Positions 1 to 8,200 of a stretch of 64,000 nt of DNA are shown here, one piece after another (positions within the stretch are counted from its first letter, which is position 1; each line of letters begins with the position of its first letter). The position numbers and the translations under genes were made by a program. A model generated the notes under the pieces. It did not search any database. It was not told where the DNA came from and worked only from the letters and a program-made list of their open reading frames with translations. The stretch covers positions 1,116,001-1,180,000 of the forward strand of contig NZ_OY780958.1 in NCBI RefSeq assembly GCF_963675985.1, written 5' to 3'. This stretch comes from an uncultured Roseibium sp. Its GTDB lineage: Bacteria > Pseudomonadota > Alphaproteobacteria > Rhizobiales > Stappiaceae.

Positions 1-422
1 ACGGCGGAACCAAACCGTTCGACCGCGGCGAGGGCGGCCTGCGCATCCTCGGTGACGACGGTCGGCGGCATCGGCGCTCCGGCCGCGCGCAGGCTGACCG
101 TGCAGGCAAGCCGGTCAATCAGGCGCAGAACCGCCTCGGGGCGGGAAAAGACCCTCATACCACGTGCCTCGGCCATGCGTAATAACTCCAGCCGATCCAG
201 CGCGTGAGGGCTGTAGATCTCGCTGATCTTCTTGATGATCAGCCCGTCCAGCGCACAGAGGTCGTGGTTCCGGTAGAGGAGGGTGCCAGTGTCGAGATCG
301 AGCGCGACCTGCGCCATGTCGATCACGAGGCGGAAACCGGTTGCGGCTTCAACTGCATCGGCCAGCTTCTCGGTCGACCATTTGCCCGGGATGCCGACCA
401 CCCCGATCTTCAGTTCAGTCAA
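1..422 (-). CDS. ATP-grasp family enzyme (GAK-system type), 3' end cut by window edge
   Basis: Reading leftward from a TTG start there is an open frame of about 140 codons running off the window. The visible part has the N-terminal fold of RimK-like ATP-grasp ligases. It begins with a beta strand and glycine turn (IGVVGIPGKWST) and later has an RLIDRLACTVSLRAAGAPMP segment, matching the usual N..DK..t...L...giP.P.T transition into the ATP-grasp domain. The catalytic ATP-binding half lies outside the window. The TTG start has a GGAG seven bases upstream and overlaps the stop of the upstream kinase by eight bases, so translation is probably coupled. Beside a CofD-like protein, a kinase and Nudix hydrolases, it fits the ATP-grasp member of the so-called GAK system. 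Its substrate is unknown; the GAK assignment rests on context and remembered family descriptions. Confidence 0.7.
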   Translation of the reverse strand, partial: MTELKIGVVGIPGKWSTEKLADAVEAATGFRLVIDMAQVALDLDTGTLLYRNHDLCALDGLIIKKISEIYSPHALDRLELLRMAEARGMRVFSRPEAVLRLIDRLACTVSLRAAGAPMPPTVVTEDAQAALAAVERFGSA

Positions 423-2049
423 AGAACAACTCCGTGATGGGCAATTTGAACCGTGCTTCGCGGCCCTCCGGGCAGTTCAGCGCCTGTTCCAAAAGAAACC
501 GCGACCGGATGAACATGCGCCGGGCGTGGGATTTATCGAAGACGAAGCGCGTGGACGATGCAAAGCTGCGTGCAAGCCCCAGGGCGAGGCGGTATTCAAA
601 GGTCTCGTCCTTCTGGGAGCGGGCGAACTTGGCGGCGACTTTGTGTACGTCGCAGGCGACCTTCGCCAGCCGGCGGCGAACGGGAATGTCCTGGATCTGC
701 AGCCGGTAGTTCGAGACCATGAAGACGGAAACGTCCTGCACGTAATCCATGTAGCGCGAGCGGTGCAGGTCGATGAAATGCACGGCTTTCTCGATCGGGT
801 CGTAGATCACGTTGTCGAGGTTGAAGTCGCCGTGAATGTGTACGGAAAATGGCGCGCCCAGCCGGGCTTCACGAGTACCAGCGGTACGGATCAGGTCCTC
901 GAACCCGGAGAGGCGTAAGGCGCCGAGCCGCTGCGGCGCCGTGCGGAATTCCGGGTGGACACGGTAGACCTCGGGCAGGCGCCGGGACAACTGCCGCATG
1001 GACGACATTTCCGCCGGCTCTTCCATGCGCGTGCTGCGCCAGACGTCGCGCAGGGTCTTCGCCAGCTTCTTCTGGGCTTCGGCCAGAAGATCTTCGCTTT
1101 CGTTCAGGACAAGTTGTTCGAAAGTGTATCCCGGCAGGTGTTCGATCAGCAGCGCCGCCGACTGCCCGCGTTTTTCGTAGGACAGGATTTTCGGCGCCAG
1201 CCCCGGATAGATCGAATGCCAGCTTTTGACGCCCGCGCGCTCCTGGCGCACTTTTCTCAACTCACCGTCCTTGAAGACCGCGTTCACCGTTTCGCCCGAG
1301 GAATTGCGCGAGCGTACGGACGAAATTGCGCTTCCCGAGCGTGTCTCTGCGAGCGGTTCCAGTTCCGGCGCGTCGTCTTCCCTGGTGTCCGGAAGCAGGC
1401 TTTTCAGGGTGAAATAGCGTTCGAACTGCACCGACTGGCCGATGTTGACCGACAGGATCGCCTCGGAGATCGCCTGCAGCGCATCGCCCATCCGGCGCAT
1501 CTCGTTGGCGACCAGCAGGCTGTTGGCGAGGTCCGCCGTGTGTTTGGACTTGCGCATGTCCGCAGTCAGGGTCCGGAACATGCGGTCGTAAAGATCGTCC
1601 AGTTTCTCGCTGGTCTGGCCGATGCGCACCGCCGATTTGCTGTCCGCCTGCGACAGGGCCGGCTGAATCAGTTTCAGGCTGGTGCGCACCTGCGCAACGA
1701 CCTTGGCATAGGCGTCGGGGCGGATGCATTCCTTGCGCTTGACGTCCTCGGCATGGGTCAGACTGCGCCGGGTCAGGCGGCTGATCAGGTCGAGATTGCT
1801 GGCGACCAGTTCGACATTGCGCAACAGGTTCTGCATCTCGTGGCTGACCTTTTTGCGGGACAGGCCTTGCGTACTGGCCTTGTTCACCTTGGCCGCCAGA
1901 TTGTAGGAATAACCCGCTCGCAATAGCACCTTCTGCGCTGCTGCCTGCCCGGGAACCCTGAAATAGGCTTCCAAACCGGCCAGCTGTCCGTCGATCTCGG
2001 CGCAAAGAAAGTGCAGGTTCTCTTCGATGGCCCGCGGAAGCTTAGCCAT
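415..2049 (-). CDS. PhoU-like helical domain fused to an APH/choline-kinase-like phosphotransferase
   Basis: A 544-residue protein. Residues about 1-215 are helical with basic and acidic repeats resembling PhoU-type bundles. Residues 220-255 are a low-complexity linker. Residues 256-544 form an aminoglycoside-phosphotransferase-like kinase, with the catalytic loop HGDFNLDN at 406-413 and the metal-binding aspartate in FIDLHRSR at about 427. It is therefore likely an active small-molecule kinase with a regulatory helical N-terminus. The ATG overlaps the Nudix stop upstream by eight bases and its own stop overlaps the ATP-grasp start, so three genes form one coupled minus-strand unit. Kinase activity follows from the motif; the substrate and the PhoU relationship are inference. 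It may take the place of the HprK-like kinase named in other GAK loci. Confidence 0.7.
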   Translation of the reverse strand: MAKLPRAIEENLHFLCAEIDGQLAGLEAYFRVPGQAAAQKVLLRAGYSYNLAAKVNKASTQGLSRKKVSHEMQNLLRNVELVASNLDLISRLTRRSLTHAEDVKRKECIRPDAYAKVVAQVRTSLKLIQPALSQADSKSAVRIGQTSEKLDDLYDRMFRTLTADMRKSKHTADLANSLLVANEMRRMGDALQAISEAILSVNIGQSVQFERYFTLKSLLPDTREDDAPELEPLAETRSGSAISSVRSRNSSGETVNAVFKDGELRKVRQERAGVKSWHSIYPGLAPKILSYEKRGQSAALLIEHLPGYTFEQLVLNESEDLLAEAQKKLAKTLRDVWRSTRMEEPAEMSSMRQLSRRLPEVYRVHPEFRTAPQRLGALRLSGFEDLIRTAGTREARLGAPFSVHIHGDFNLDNVIYDPIEKAVHFIDLHRSRYMDYVQDVSVFMVSNYRLQIQDIPVRRRLAKVACDVHKVAAKFARSQKDETFEYRLALGLARSFASSTRFVFDKSHARRMFIRSRFLLEQALNCPEGREARFKLPITELFFD

Positions 2050-2500
2050 TCAGCACTCCCAGATAGAGCGGGGCGTTGCTGCTCAAAGCGGTGGCATAGG
2101 CCGGGCGGAACGCCGAGGCCCGATCCACTGGTGACGCCCAGATGGTGCCGGTTTGGGACGGGTCGGGGTGCGGGCCCATGACCGGCACGTAGTCCTCAGG
2201 CACTTCGCAGGAAAACAACAGCTCAAGCTGGTGCTGTAGCCCTTCGTCTTTCGGCCTGAAAACCTCGGCCACATGAATGAGCGGACCCACGGTCACTTCG
2301 GCCCCGACCTCCTCGGTGCATTCGCGTACCAATGCCTCGATCGCGGTCTCGCCCGGCTCCTGTTTGCCGCCGGGCAATGTCAGGTAGGGGGGCTGTCCCG
2401 GTTTTTCCTTCACCTGAACCAAAAGCTCTCCGTTTCGGACGATCACCGCCCGGACCGTCGGCCGTATTGTGGGAAAAAATGTTTTCGGCTGCGGTTGCAT
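2042..2500 (-). CDS. Nudix hydrolase
   Basis: About 152 residues with a complete Nudix box: GGKQEPGETAIEALVRECTE followed by EVGA, satisfying G-x5-E-x7-REUxEExGU. It should hydrolyse a nucleoside-diphosphate-X or another phosphoanhydride using Mg2+. ATG at 2500 (MQPQPKTFF) was chosen; a TTG at 2536 in the same frame would add 12 residues, and neither has a strong ribosome binding site. It is the first gene of the minus-strand unit, overlaps the kinase start, and faces the CofD-like gene across about 90 bases that must hold both promoters. A substrate cannot be assigned. Its position suggests it removes or edits the product of the neighbouring kinase or ATP-grasp enzyme. Confidence 0.85.
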   Translation of the reverse strand: MQPQPKTFFPTIRPTVRAVIVRNGELLVQVKEKPGQPPYLTLPGGKQEPGETAIEALVRECTEEVGAEVTVGPLIHVAEVFRPKDEGLQHQLELLFSCEVPEDYVPVMGPHPDPSQTGTIWASPVDRASAFRPAYATALSSNAPLYLGVLNG

Positions 2501-2590
2501 GGGGTGTACAGGTGCTCTGACAAAGTTAAGTGACAACAGGCCTGCCCGTCGGAGTTTTCAAGGCTGGTGTGACGCGTTAACGGTTAGCAC

Positions 2591-3778
2591 ATGACAGACC
2601 TGAAAATCTCCCGGAACCTGGAAATCCCCGACGAACTGCGGGTTGCCAGGGCGAGGGCACTTCCCAATCTGGGCGCGCGGATGTTGTTCTTTTCCGGCGG
2701 CAGCGCCTTGAATGAAACCGCGCGCGAGCTGAAAACGTTCACCCAGAATTCGGCGCATCTGATCACGCCGTTCGACAGCGGCGGCAGCAGCCAGGTGTTG
2801 CGGCAGGCCTTCGACATGCCGGCCGTGGGCGACCTGCGCAGCCGTCTCATGGCACTGGCCGACGAGACCGTGCTGGGTCAGCCGGACATTTTTCGGCTGT
2901 TTTCCTACCGCCTGCCACGTGACGGCGAACCGGAGGCTTTGGCATCCGAATACCGGGCACTTCTGGCCGGGAAGCATCCGTTGATGCAGGCGGTCTCCCA
3001 ACCGATGCGCAGTCTTATCCTGACACAGCTGGCTGCCTTTGACGCGCTTCGGTCCGAGAGCTTCGATTTCCGCAACGCGAGTGTCGGCAATCTCATTCTG
3101 ACAGGCGGGTATTTCGTCAATGGACGCGCCCTGGAACCGGTGCTGTTCCTGATGTCCAAGATGGTCGAAGTTCAGGGCACCGTCCGTGCCATTGTGGACG
3201 ACAATTTCCAGATAGGGGCCGAGTTGGCAGACGGGACCCGGATCATTGGGCAGCGCGAATTGTCAGGCAAGGAGGTGCCGCCTCTGACCCAGCCGATCAA
3301 GCGTCTGTTCCTGGCGCGCGACGGCCGCGAAGTGCCGCCCGGCGAGGCGCCTTTACCCAAGCGGAACCGCCGCCTGATCGAACGGGCCGACCTGATCTGT
3401 TACGCGCCTGGCAGCCTTTTCACCAGTGTTATCGCCAACCTTCTGCCGAAAGGGGTGGGACGGGCAGTGGCTGAACGCAACGTGCCCAAGGTCTATGTTC
3501 CAAGTCTCGGGCCCGATCCGGAGTGTCCGGGGCTGGACCTGTCCGACCAGGTTGGAGCCATTCTGTCTGCCCTGCGAGCAGATGCGGGCACGGCGTGCCC
3601 GGCCGAGGCGCTGATGTCCTGCGTCCTGTGCGACAAGGCAGCCGTGAACAAATCCGCTCGTCGCGCCGTTGAGAAAACCCATGGCATTCCCTGCCTGGCG
3701 ACCTCGCTTTGTGACAGCGGGTCCAAGGAGCGTTATGATCCGGCAAAACTGTGCAAGGCCTTGGTGTCCTTCACCTGA
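2591..3778 (+). CDS. CofD-like protein of GAK type
   Basis: A 395-residue protein of the CofD/YvcK-like fold. A glycine-rich FFSGGSALNETARELK at about 34-49 replaces the usual GGTG start. The DSGGSSQVLRQAF at about 62-74 corresponds to the DDGGSSGRLR of YvcK/CofD, and a later YAPGSLFTSVIANLLPKG is the conserved 'GPGSLYTSIlPnLL' segment. CofD transfers a phospholactyl-type group from a nucleotide to a deazaflavin alcohol, while YvcK binds UDP-sugars. No F420 genes are seen here, so F420 synthesis is not supported. Near its C-terminus are CVLCD and other cysteines. It starts the plus-strand half of the island, and the SixA-like/Nudix gene follows after 20 bases. The family call is strong, the molecular function unknown. 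Confidence 0.8.
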   Translation: MTDLKISRNLEIPDELRVARARALPNLGARMLFFSGGSALNETARELKTFTQNSAHLITPFDSGGSSQVLRQAFDMPAVGDLRSRLMALADETVLGQPDIFRLFSYRLPRDGEPEALASEYRALLAGKHPLMQAVSQPMRSLILTQLAAFDALRSESFDFRNASVGNLILTGGYFVNGRALEPVLFLMSKMVEVQGTVRAIVDDNFQIGAELADGTRIIGQRELSGKEVPPLTQPIKRLFLARDGREVPPGEAPLPKRNRRLIERADLICYAPGSLFTSVIANLLPKGVGRAVAERNVPKVYVPSLGPDPECPGLDLSDQVGAILSALRADAGTACPAEALMSCVLCDKAAVNKSARRAVEKTHGIPCLATSLCDSGSKERYDPAKLCKALVSFT

Positions 3779-3798
3779 TCCTCGTCAGGGAGTCCCGG

Positions 3799-4671
3799 AT
3801 GGAACTGTTGATACTGTGTGCGGGCGCGGCCGATAAATCCTGGACCGGAGAGAAATCCCGACGCCCGTTGCGCTCCAAGGGCAAGCGTCAGGCCCAGAAA
3901 ATCGGAACCTGGATGGGGCAAAGGGGAATACGTCCGGACCTCGTTCTGACGTCTTCCGACCTTCGCGCAAGGGTTACCGCGGAAAAGGCGCTCAAAGCCG
4001 CCGGCTGGACCGCGCGAAACATTCAACGATCTCCCGCGCTCGCCGAGGGAAGCCTGCCCGAGCTTGCGGACGCCGGTCGGGGCCTTCTCGTTGCACCGGT
4101 TGGCACTGTCCGCACTCTGATGGACCGGTTCGGGCTCGATCCGGATCTCGCACCCGGCGTCCTGATCCGGCTGTCTCACCAGCGGAGCGGAACCAGCCTG
4201 ACCGCGCGTGTCGATCCGAAAGACCTTCCCGATCTGTTTCCCTATCCCGCGCCGGACGGTCCGGAGCGCCGCGAGCGGCCAGCCTATTACTATACTCAGT
4301 CCGCCGTCATTCCCTATCGCCTGACTGCGGAGGGCAAGGAAATCCTGATTGTCGGATCCAGCAGCGGTCGCCACTGGGTGGTCCCGAAGGGGAACGTCGA
4401 ACCGGGGTTGAGCCCAGCCGAGTCAGCGGTCGTGGAAGCCAGGGAAGAGGCCGGCGTGGAAGGCCGGATCGTAAACGGGGCGATCGGCGCCTTTACCTAT
4501 GAAAAATGGGGCGCGACCTGTCAGGTCGTCGTCTTTGCGATGGAGGTGACTCGTGTCCTCTCCGACGAGGAATGGGAAGAACAGCATCGCACACGCAAAT
4601 GGATGCCTTCCGAGGAGGCTGCCGCTCTTCTGCATCTGCCGGAATTTCGGAAGATTGTCTCGGAACTTTAG
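3799..4671 (+). CDS. Degenerate SixA-like histidine phosphatase domain fused to DIPP-like Nudix hydrolase
   Basis: A 290-residue two-domain protein. Residues 1-150 follow the SixA phosphohistidine-phosphatase pattern (LTSSDLRARVTAEKAL), but the catalytic RHG is replaced: the first strand reads ELLILCAGAADKS, and the second-histidine site reads LLVAPVGTVR. The domain is probably not catalytic. Residues 160-290 are a Nudix domain, HWVVPKGNVEPG then AESAVVEAREEAGVEG. The key glutamates of the EAREEAG segment are kept, but the usual E-x7-R pair reads L and V. The PKG.....G pattern resembles diphosphoinositol-polyphosphate/Ap-n-A hydrolases. ATG 3799 was chosen for its AGGGAG five bases upstream. 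Mycobacterial MutT1 has both domains in the opposite order. It is co-directional with the CofD-like gene and probably in its operon. Confidence 0.75.
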   Translation: MELLILCAGAADKSWTGEKSRRPLRSKGKRQAQKIGTWMGQRGIRPDLVLTSSDLRARVTAEKALKAAGWTARNIQRSPALAEGSLPELADAGRGLLVAPVGTVRTLMDRFGLDPDLAPGVLIRLSHQRSGTSLTARVDPKDLPDLFPYPAPDGPERRERPAYYYTQSAVIPYRLTAEGKEILIVGSSSGRHWVVPKGNVEPGLSPAESAVVEAREEAGVEGRIVNGAIGAFTYEKWGATCQVVVFAMEVTRVLSDEEWEEQHRTRKWMPSEEAAALLHLPEFRKIVSEL

Positions 4672-4730
4672 CGCGGGGCATATTCGGAGAAAGAACATTC
4701 ACGCCGCCCTTTGTAACGCCGCCCCTTGCT

Positions 4731-5120
4731 CTAATGTGGCGAGCCAGAGTCCCGTCGTAAGGCCTTGTTCCTGAATCCTGTTTTCCAGACATTAGCATGG
4801 AGGCTTTCCTGAAGGGCAAAGCCGAGGCAGGTGGAGTGGTGTTCGAGTTCCACTGACGTGACCCGAAGTGCCGGTTCGGCCAGAAGAACGCCGTCTTCCG
4901 CCGGCTCGCTCCTCAGGTCTTCCCGGGCGAAGCGACGGGAGAAGCGGAAGCGTGCCGTGCGGGTTTCAAGTCCGGCACCGACTTCCGAGACGATGAAGAC
5001 CAGTTCCGTCAGGAAACGGTCCACCAGATCCCAGGTATCGGCGGCCAGCTTTGCCTCAACCTGCTCGATGAAGGGGGGGGCATAGAGCCGGAGTGAGCGT
5101 GTGTACCATGTCGGGTTCAA
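4731..5120 (-). CDS. Hypothetical protein, about 129 residues
   Basis: An open frame with strongly G/C-biased third positions and a coherent composition, unlike the long antisense frames over the neighbouring gene. The predicted protein has an amphipathic helix around EAKLAADTWDLVDRFLTELV and then a strand-rich half with alternating arginines and hydrophobics (ETRTARFRFSRRF). It has no signal peptide or membrane segment. I do not recognise a family. The start is uncertain: TTG 5120, TTG 5150 and GTG 5207 are all in frame and none has a clear Shine-Dalgarno. It is divergent from the giant DUF11 gene and convergent with the SixA-like/Nudix gene, so it might belong to either locus. Moderate-to-low certainty that it is a gene. 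Confidence 0.45.
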   Translation of the reverse strand: MNPTWYTRSLRLYAPPFIEQVEAKLAADTWDLVDRFLTELVFIVSEVGAGLETRTARFRFSRRFAREDLRSEPAEDGVLLAEPALRVTSVELEHHSTCLGFALQESLHANVWKTGFRNKALRRDSGSPH

Positions 5121-5135
5121 CCTTTCGTAACCCTG

Positions 5136-5151
5136 TTTGACCCTTGTCAAA
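5136..5151. promoter_or_regulatory. Short perfect dyad TTTGAC-N4-GTCAAA
   Basis: Six-base arms separated by CCTT lie between the small minus-strand gene and the DUF11 gene, with a TAATAT at 5173-5178 that could be a -10 element. Its size and position would suit a dimeric repressor, but a six-base dyad can occur by chance and no matching regulator is adjacent. Confidence 0.25.
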
Positions 5152-5279
5152 GGTGTCGAGCCGTTGTTCGAGTAATATTCCCCTACGTCATGCCAAGGCG
5201 ACGTCACAATGGCATGCCGGTGAAACCGGAGGCTCCTTGAAGCGGGGGCTGTTTCCGCGACACGGGAGGGGACCTGTCC

Positions 5280-8200
5280 ATGACTGCGAGTCCGATCGTT
5301 CCTGCAGATATTCGCACTTGTTCTGCCTTTTTTCTGGGGCTCGCGCATCGCGCGGGTTTTCGGGTCAGTCCGGCTGTCATGCCGGAACGTTGGCGTTTCA
5401 AAATGAAGGCGCTGGCGCTTGTTTCCTCGATTCTGGCAGGCGTGTCCGTGTCGATACCGCTCCAGGCGGAAGCTCAGGAGATGCAGCCGGGGGATGCGGT
5501 CGTAACGCGGTTCTCCGGGACGGTCGAACAGGATGGACGCCGGATCATCGATGCGGAGGGCGCCGTTGCCAGCATTCTTAACCTGCGCCAGGCGGGTGGT
5601 CCGCCGCGCGGCGAGCACTGGTTCGATGAAAACCAGAGCGGGGCGGTGACGGCCGCCGAAATCGGCCAGGTATTCGGTGTCGCCCTCGACGATGCGACGC
5701 CGCCTAACATCTATGTCACGGCGACTTCGGTCTTCGGCCTGCACCGCAGTGCCGACAATTCCGGCTGGATGGACGGTTTGTGGGGCGAGGGCGGCGGTCC
5801 GGGCACCATCTGGAAGCTCAATGCGGCCAACGATTACAGGCCGGAAATCTTTGCGGACATCACGACGGATGGGCGCGCAAACAGCGGGGCAGCACTCGGT
5901 AACATCGCCTTCGACCGCTGGAACAGGCAGCTTTACGTTTCGGATCTCGAAACTGGCATGATCCACCGGCTTTCGCTTGCCGATGGCGTGGATTTGGGAA
6001 CCTTCGATCACGGAGCCAACGGCCGGACCACGTTTATGGATGCGGCTGACGGACAGTTTCATTCGTTGGAGCCGGTTGCATTCGATCCGGCCAGTGGTGC
6101 GCAGATCGGCGATTGCCCGAGCGGCGATTTTTCCCGGACGCCCTCCTGCTGGAACTTCGCCGATTTCCGCCGTCGTGTCTGGGGTGTCGGCGTGCGCCAG
6201 GATGCGGCGACGGGCGCAGTGCGTCTCTACTATGCTGTTTGGAGCAGTCAGGGGTTCGGTAATCCCGACTATGCGGCCGCAGATGAGAATGAACAGCGGA
6301 ATTCTGTCTGGTCGGTAGGGATCGATCAGGAAGGAAGCTTCAATCCGGGTTCGGTCCGACGCGAATTCTTTCTGCCTGATTTCTTCCGTTCGCCTGAAGC
6401 CATCGCCCGCGCCGGGCGCAGCCATCCTGTTGCGGATATCGCATTCCCGACGGCAAGCGAGCAGAACGTGATGCTGGTCGCCGAACGCGGCGGCGTTCGT
6501 AATCTCGGCCTGTCTGCTGAAAATGCCTTTTCCTATCCCGATGAGGCTCGGGTCCTGCGCTACGAATTGGGCGAAACCGGTGCCTGGCGCGGCGTTGGGC
6601 GGTACGATGTCGGTTATTACGACCGGAGTGAATCCGGTCCGCCTTACATGCGTGCCGGTGCGGCCGGCGGCATTTCCTTCGGAATGGGCTACCGGGAGAA
6701 CGGCGACGCTGATCCCCGTCAGCCGGACGGCTTTGTCTGGATGACCGGCGACGGCCTTTGCTCGCCAAGGGGCGAATGTTTCGATTCCAGCGCCGGCACC
6801 CATGACGACGGCTCCGAGGTTTCCGGCCTTCAGGGACAGGCGGCCCGGCCTTACGAGGCGTTCGAACCGATCACTGCGTTCCAGCCCTATCCCGCTCCGG
6901 GGCCGGTTACGCCATCGACCGGGCCGGACAGCGCTTTCATGATCGATGTGGACGTGAATACCGACGCTAACGGAGACTATACGGAGGAAAGCCGGACCAG
7001 GAACGACTCCACCCGGGTGGGGGATGTCGCCGTGTTCCAGCCGCTCCCGGCGAATGGGGAATTGATGCCCGTGGACGAGGGGCCCGTCGTTGCCGAATGG
7101 CCGGACGGTCTACCCGAGGAGGGCTGGATTCCTGCTCCTCCGCCGGACGATGGCTGGTTCCTGCCGCCGCCTTTCCCGCTCGATACCGACCTTGCGATCC
7201 GCAAGACCGGCCCCGCACAATGCCAGGAAGGCGTGGAATGCACCTATGTGATCCGGATTCGGAATGTCGGCTTGGTGGCCTATACCGGTCCCCTGGCGGT
7301 TTCCGACACGATGCCGGCCGGGGCGACCCTTGCCTCGACGTCGCCCGGCTGGCACTGCATCCCCGGCGGGGCGACCTTCCGCTGCATCACCAACGCACCC
7401 GCGCTGCTCGTGCCCGGGGCGACTGCGGCGATCGAGGTTAACATCCTGCTTCCTGCCGCTGTTCCCGGTCCAAGCGTTCAGAACTGTACGAGTATCGACT
7501 GGTTCGAGATGGGCACCGATGACGGACCGGGCGACGGCAACGATGACGACTGTGTCACGACGCCGGTCTCCCAGGGCTTTGACCTCGGCATTGAGAAAAC
7601 CGGTCCTGCCCAATGCGCGGAAAATGCCGAGTGTCATTTCGATCTTGTCGTTACGAATTACGGTCCTGGAGAATTCAACGGCCCACTGGCGGTGCGCGAT
7701 ATCATGCCAGCGGGCGCGACTTACGCCATCGGTGCGGCGAGCTGCACCCCGGCCGGCCGGGATGTGAATTGCCTGGTCGGGGATATTACGCTGCCATCGG
7801 GCGCGGCGACCCATTTTCTGGTCCGGCTTCAGCTGCCCGACGGCATCGCGGGCGGTACGGTTACGAACTGTGCCGAAATCAACTGGTCCGCCATGACCTC
7901 CGATGACGGGGCGGCAGATGTCCATGCCGATTCCGATTGTCATACTGTCAATGTCATCAACAAGGCGGGCTTCTTCGATCTGCAGGTCACGAAGCGCGGG
8001 CCGGCCCATTGCAATGCGGGCGGCGACTGCGAATACGAGATCGAGATCTCCAACATCGGGCCCGATGACTATACAGGCGAACTGCATATTCAGGATACTC
8101 CGGCGACACCGGGGCTTACCTATGTCGGTGTGGCCGGGCCCGGCTGGGGCTGTGGCGCTGCTATTCCGGTGAATTGCAATCAGGCGGGCGGACCCCATAC

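Noticed and set aside
955..1926. A 323-codon plus-strand frame opposite the PhoU/APH kinase
   Set aside because: Lacks domain motifs, while the minus-strand frame has a full kinase catalytic loop and overlapping neighbours.
2591..3778. Coenzyme F420 biosynthesis by the CofD-like protein
   Set aside because: No cofC, cofE, cofG/H or F420-dependent enzymes in the window, and the glycine-rich motifs differ from canonical CofD.
4731..6803. A 690-codon minus-strand frame covering the start of the DUF11 gene
   Set aside because: Only the last 130 or so codons (4731-5120) show protein-like composition; the rest is antisense to the signal-peptide and propeller region.
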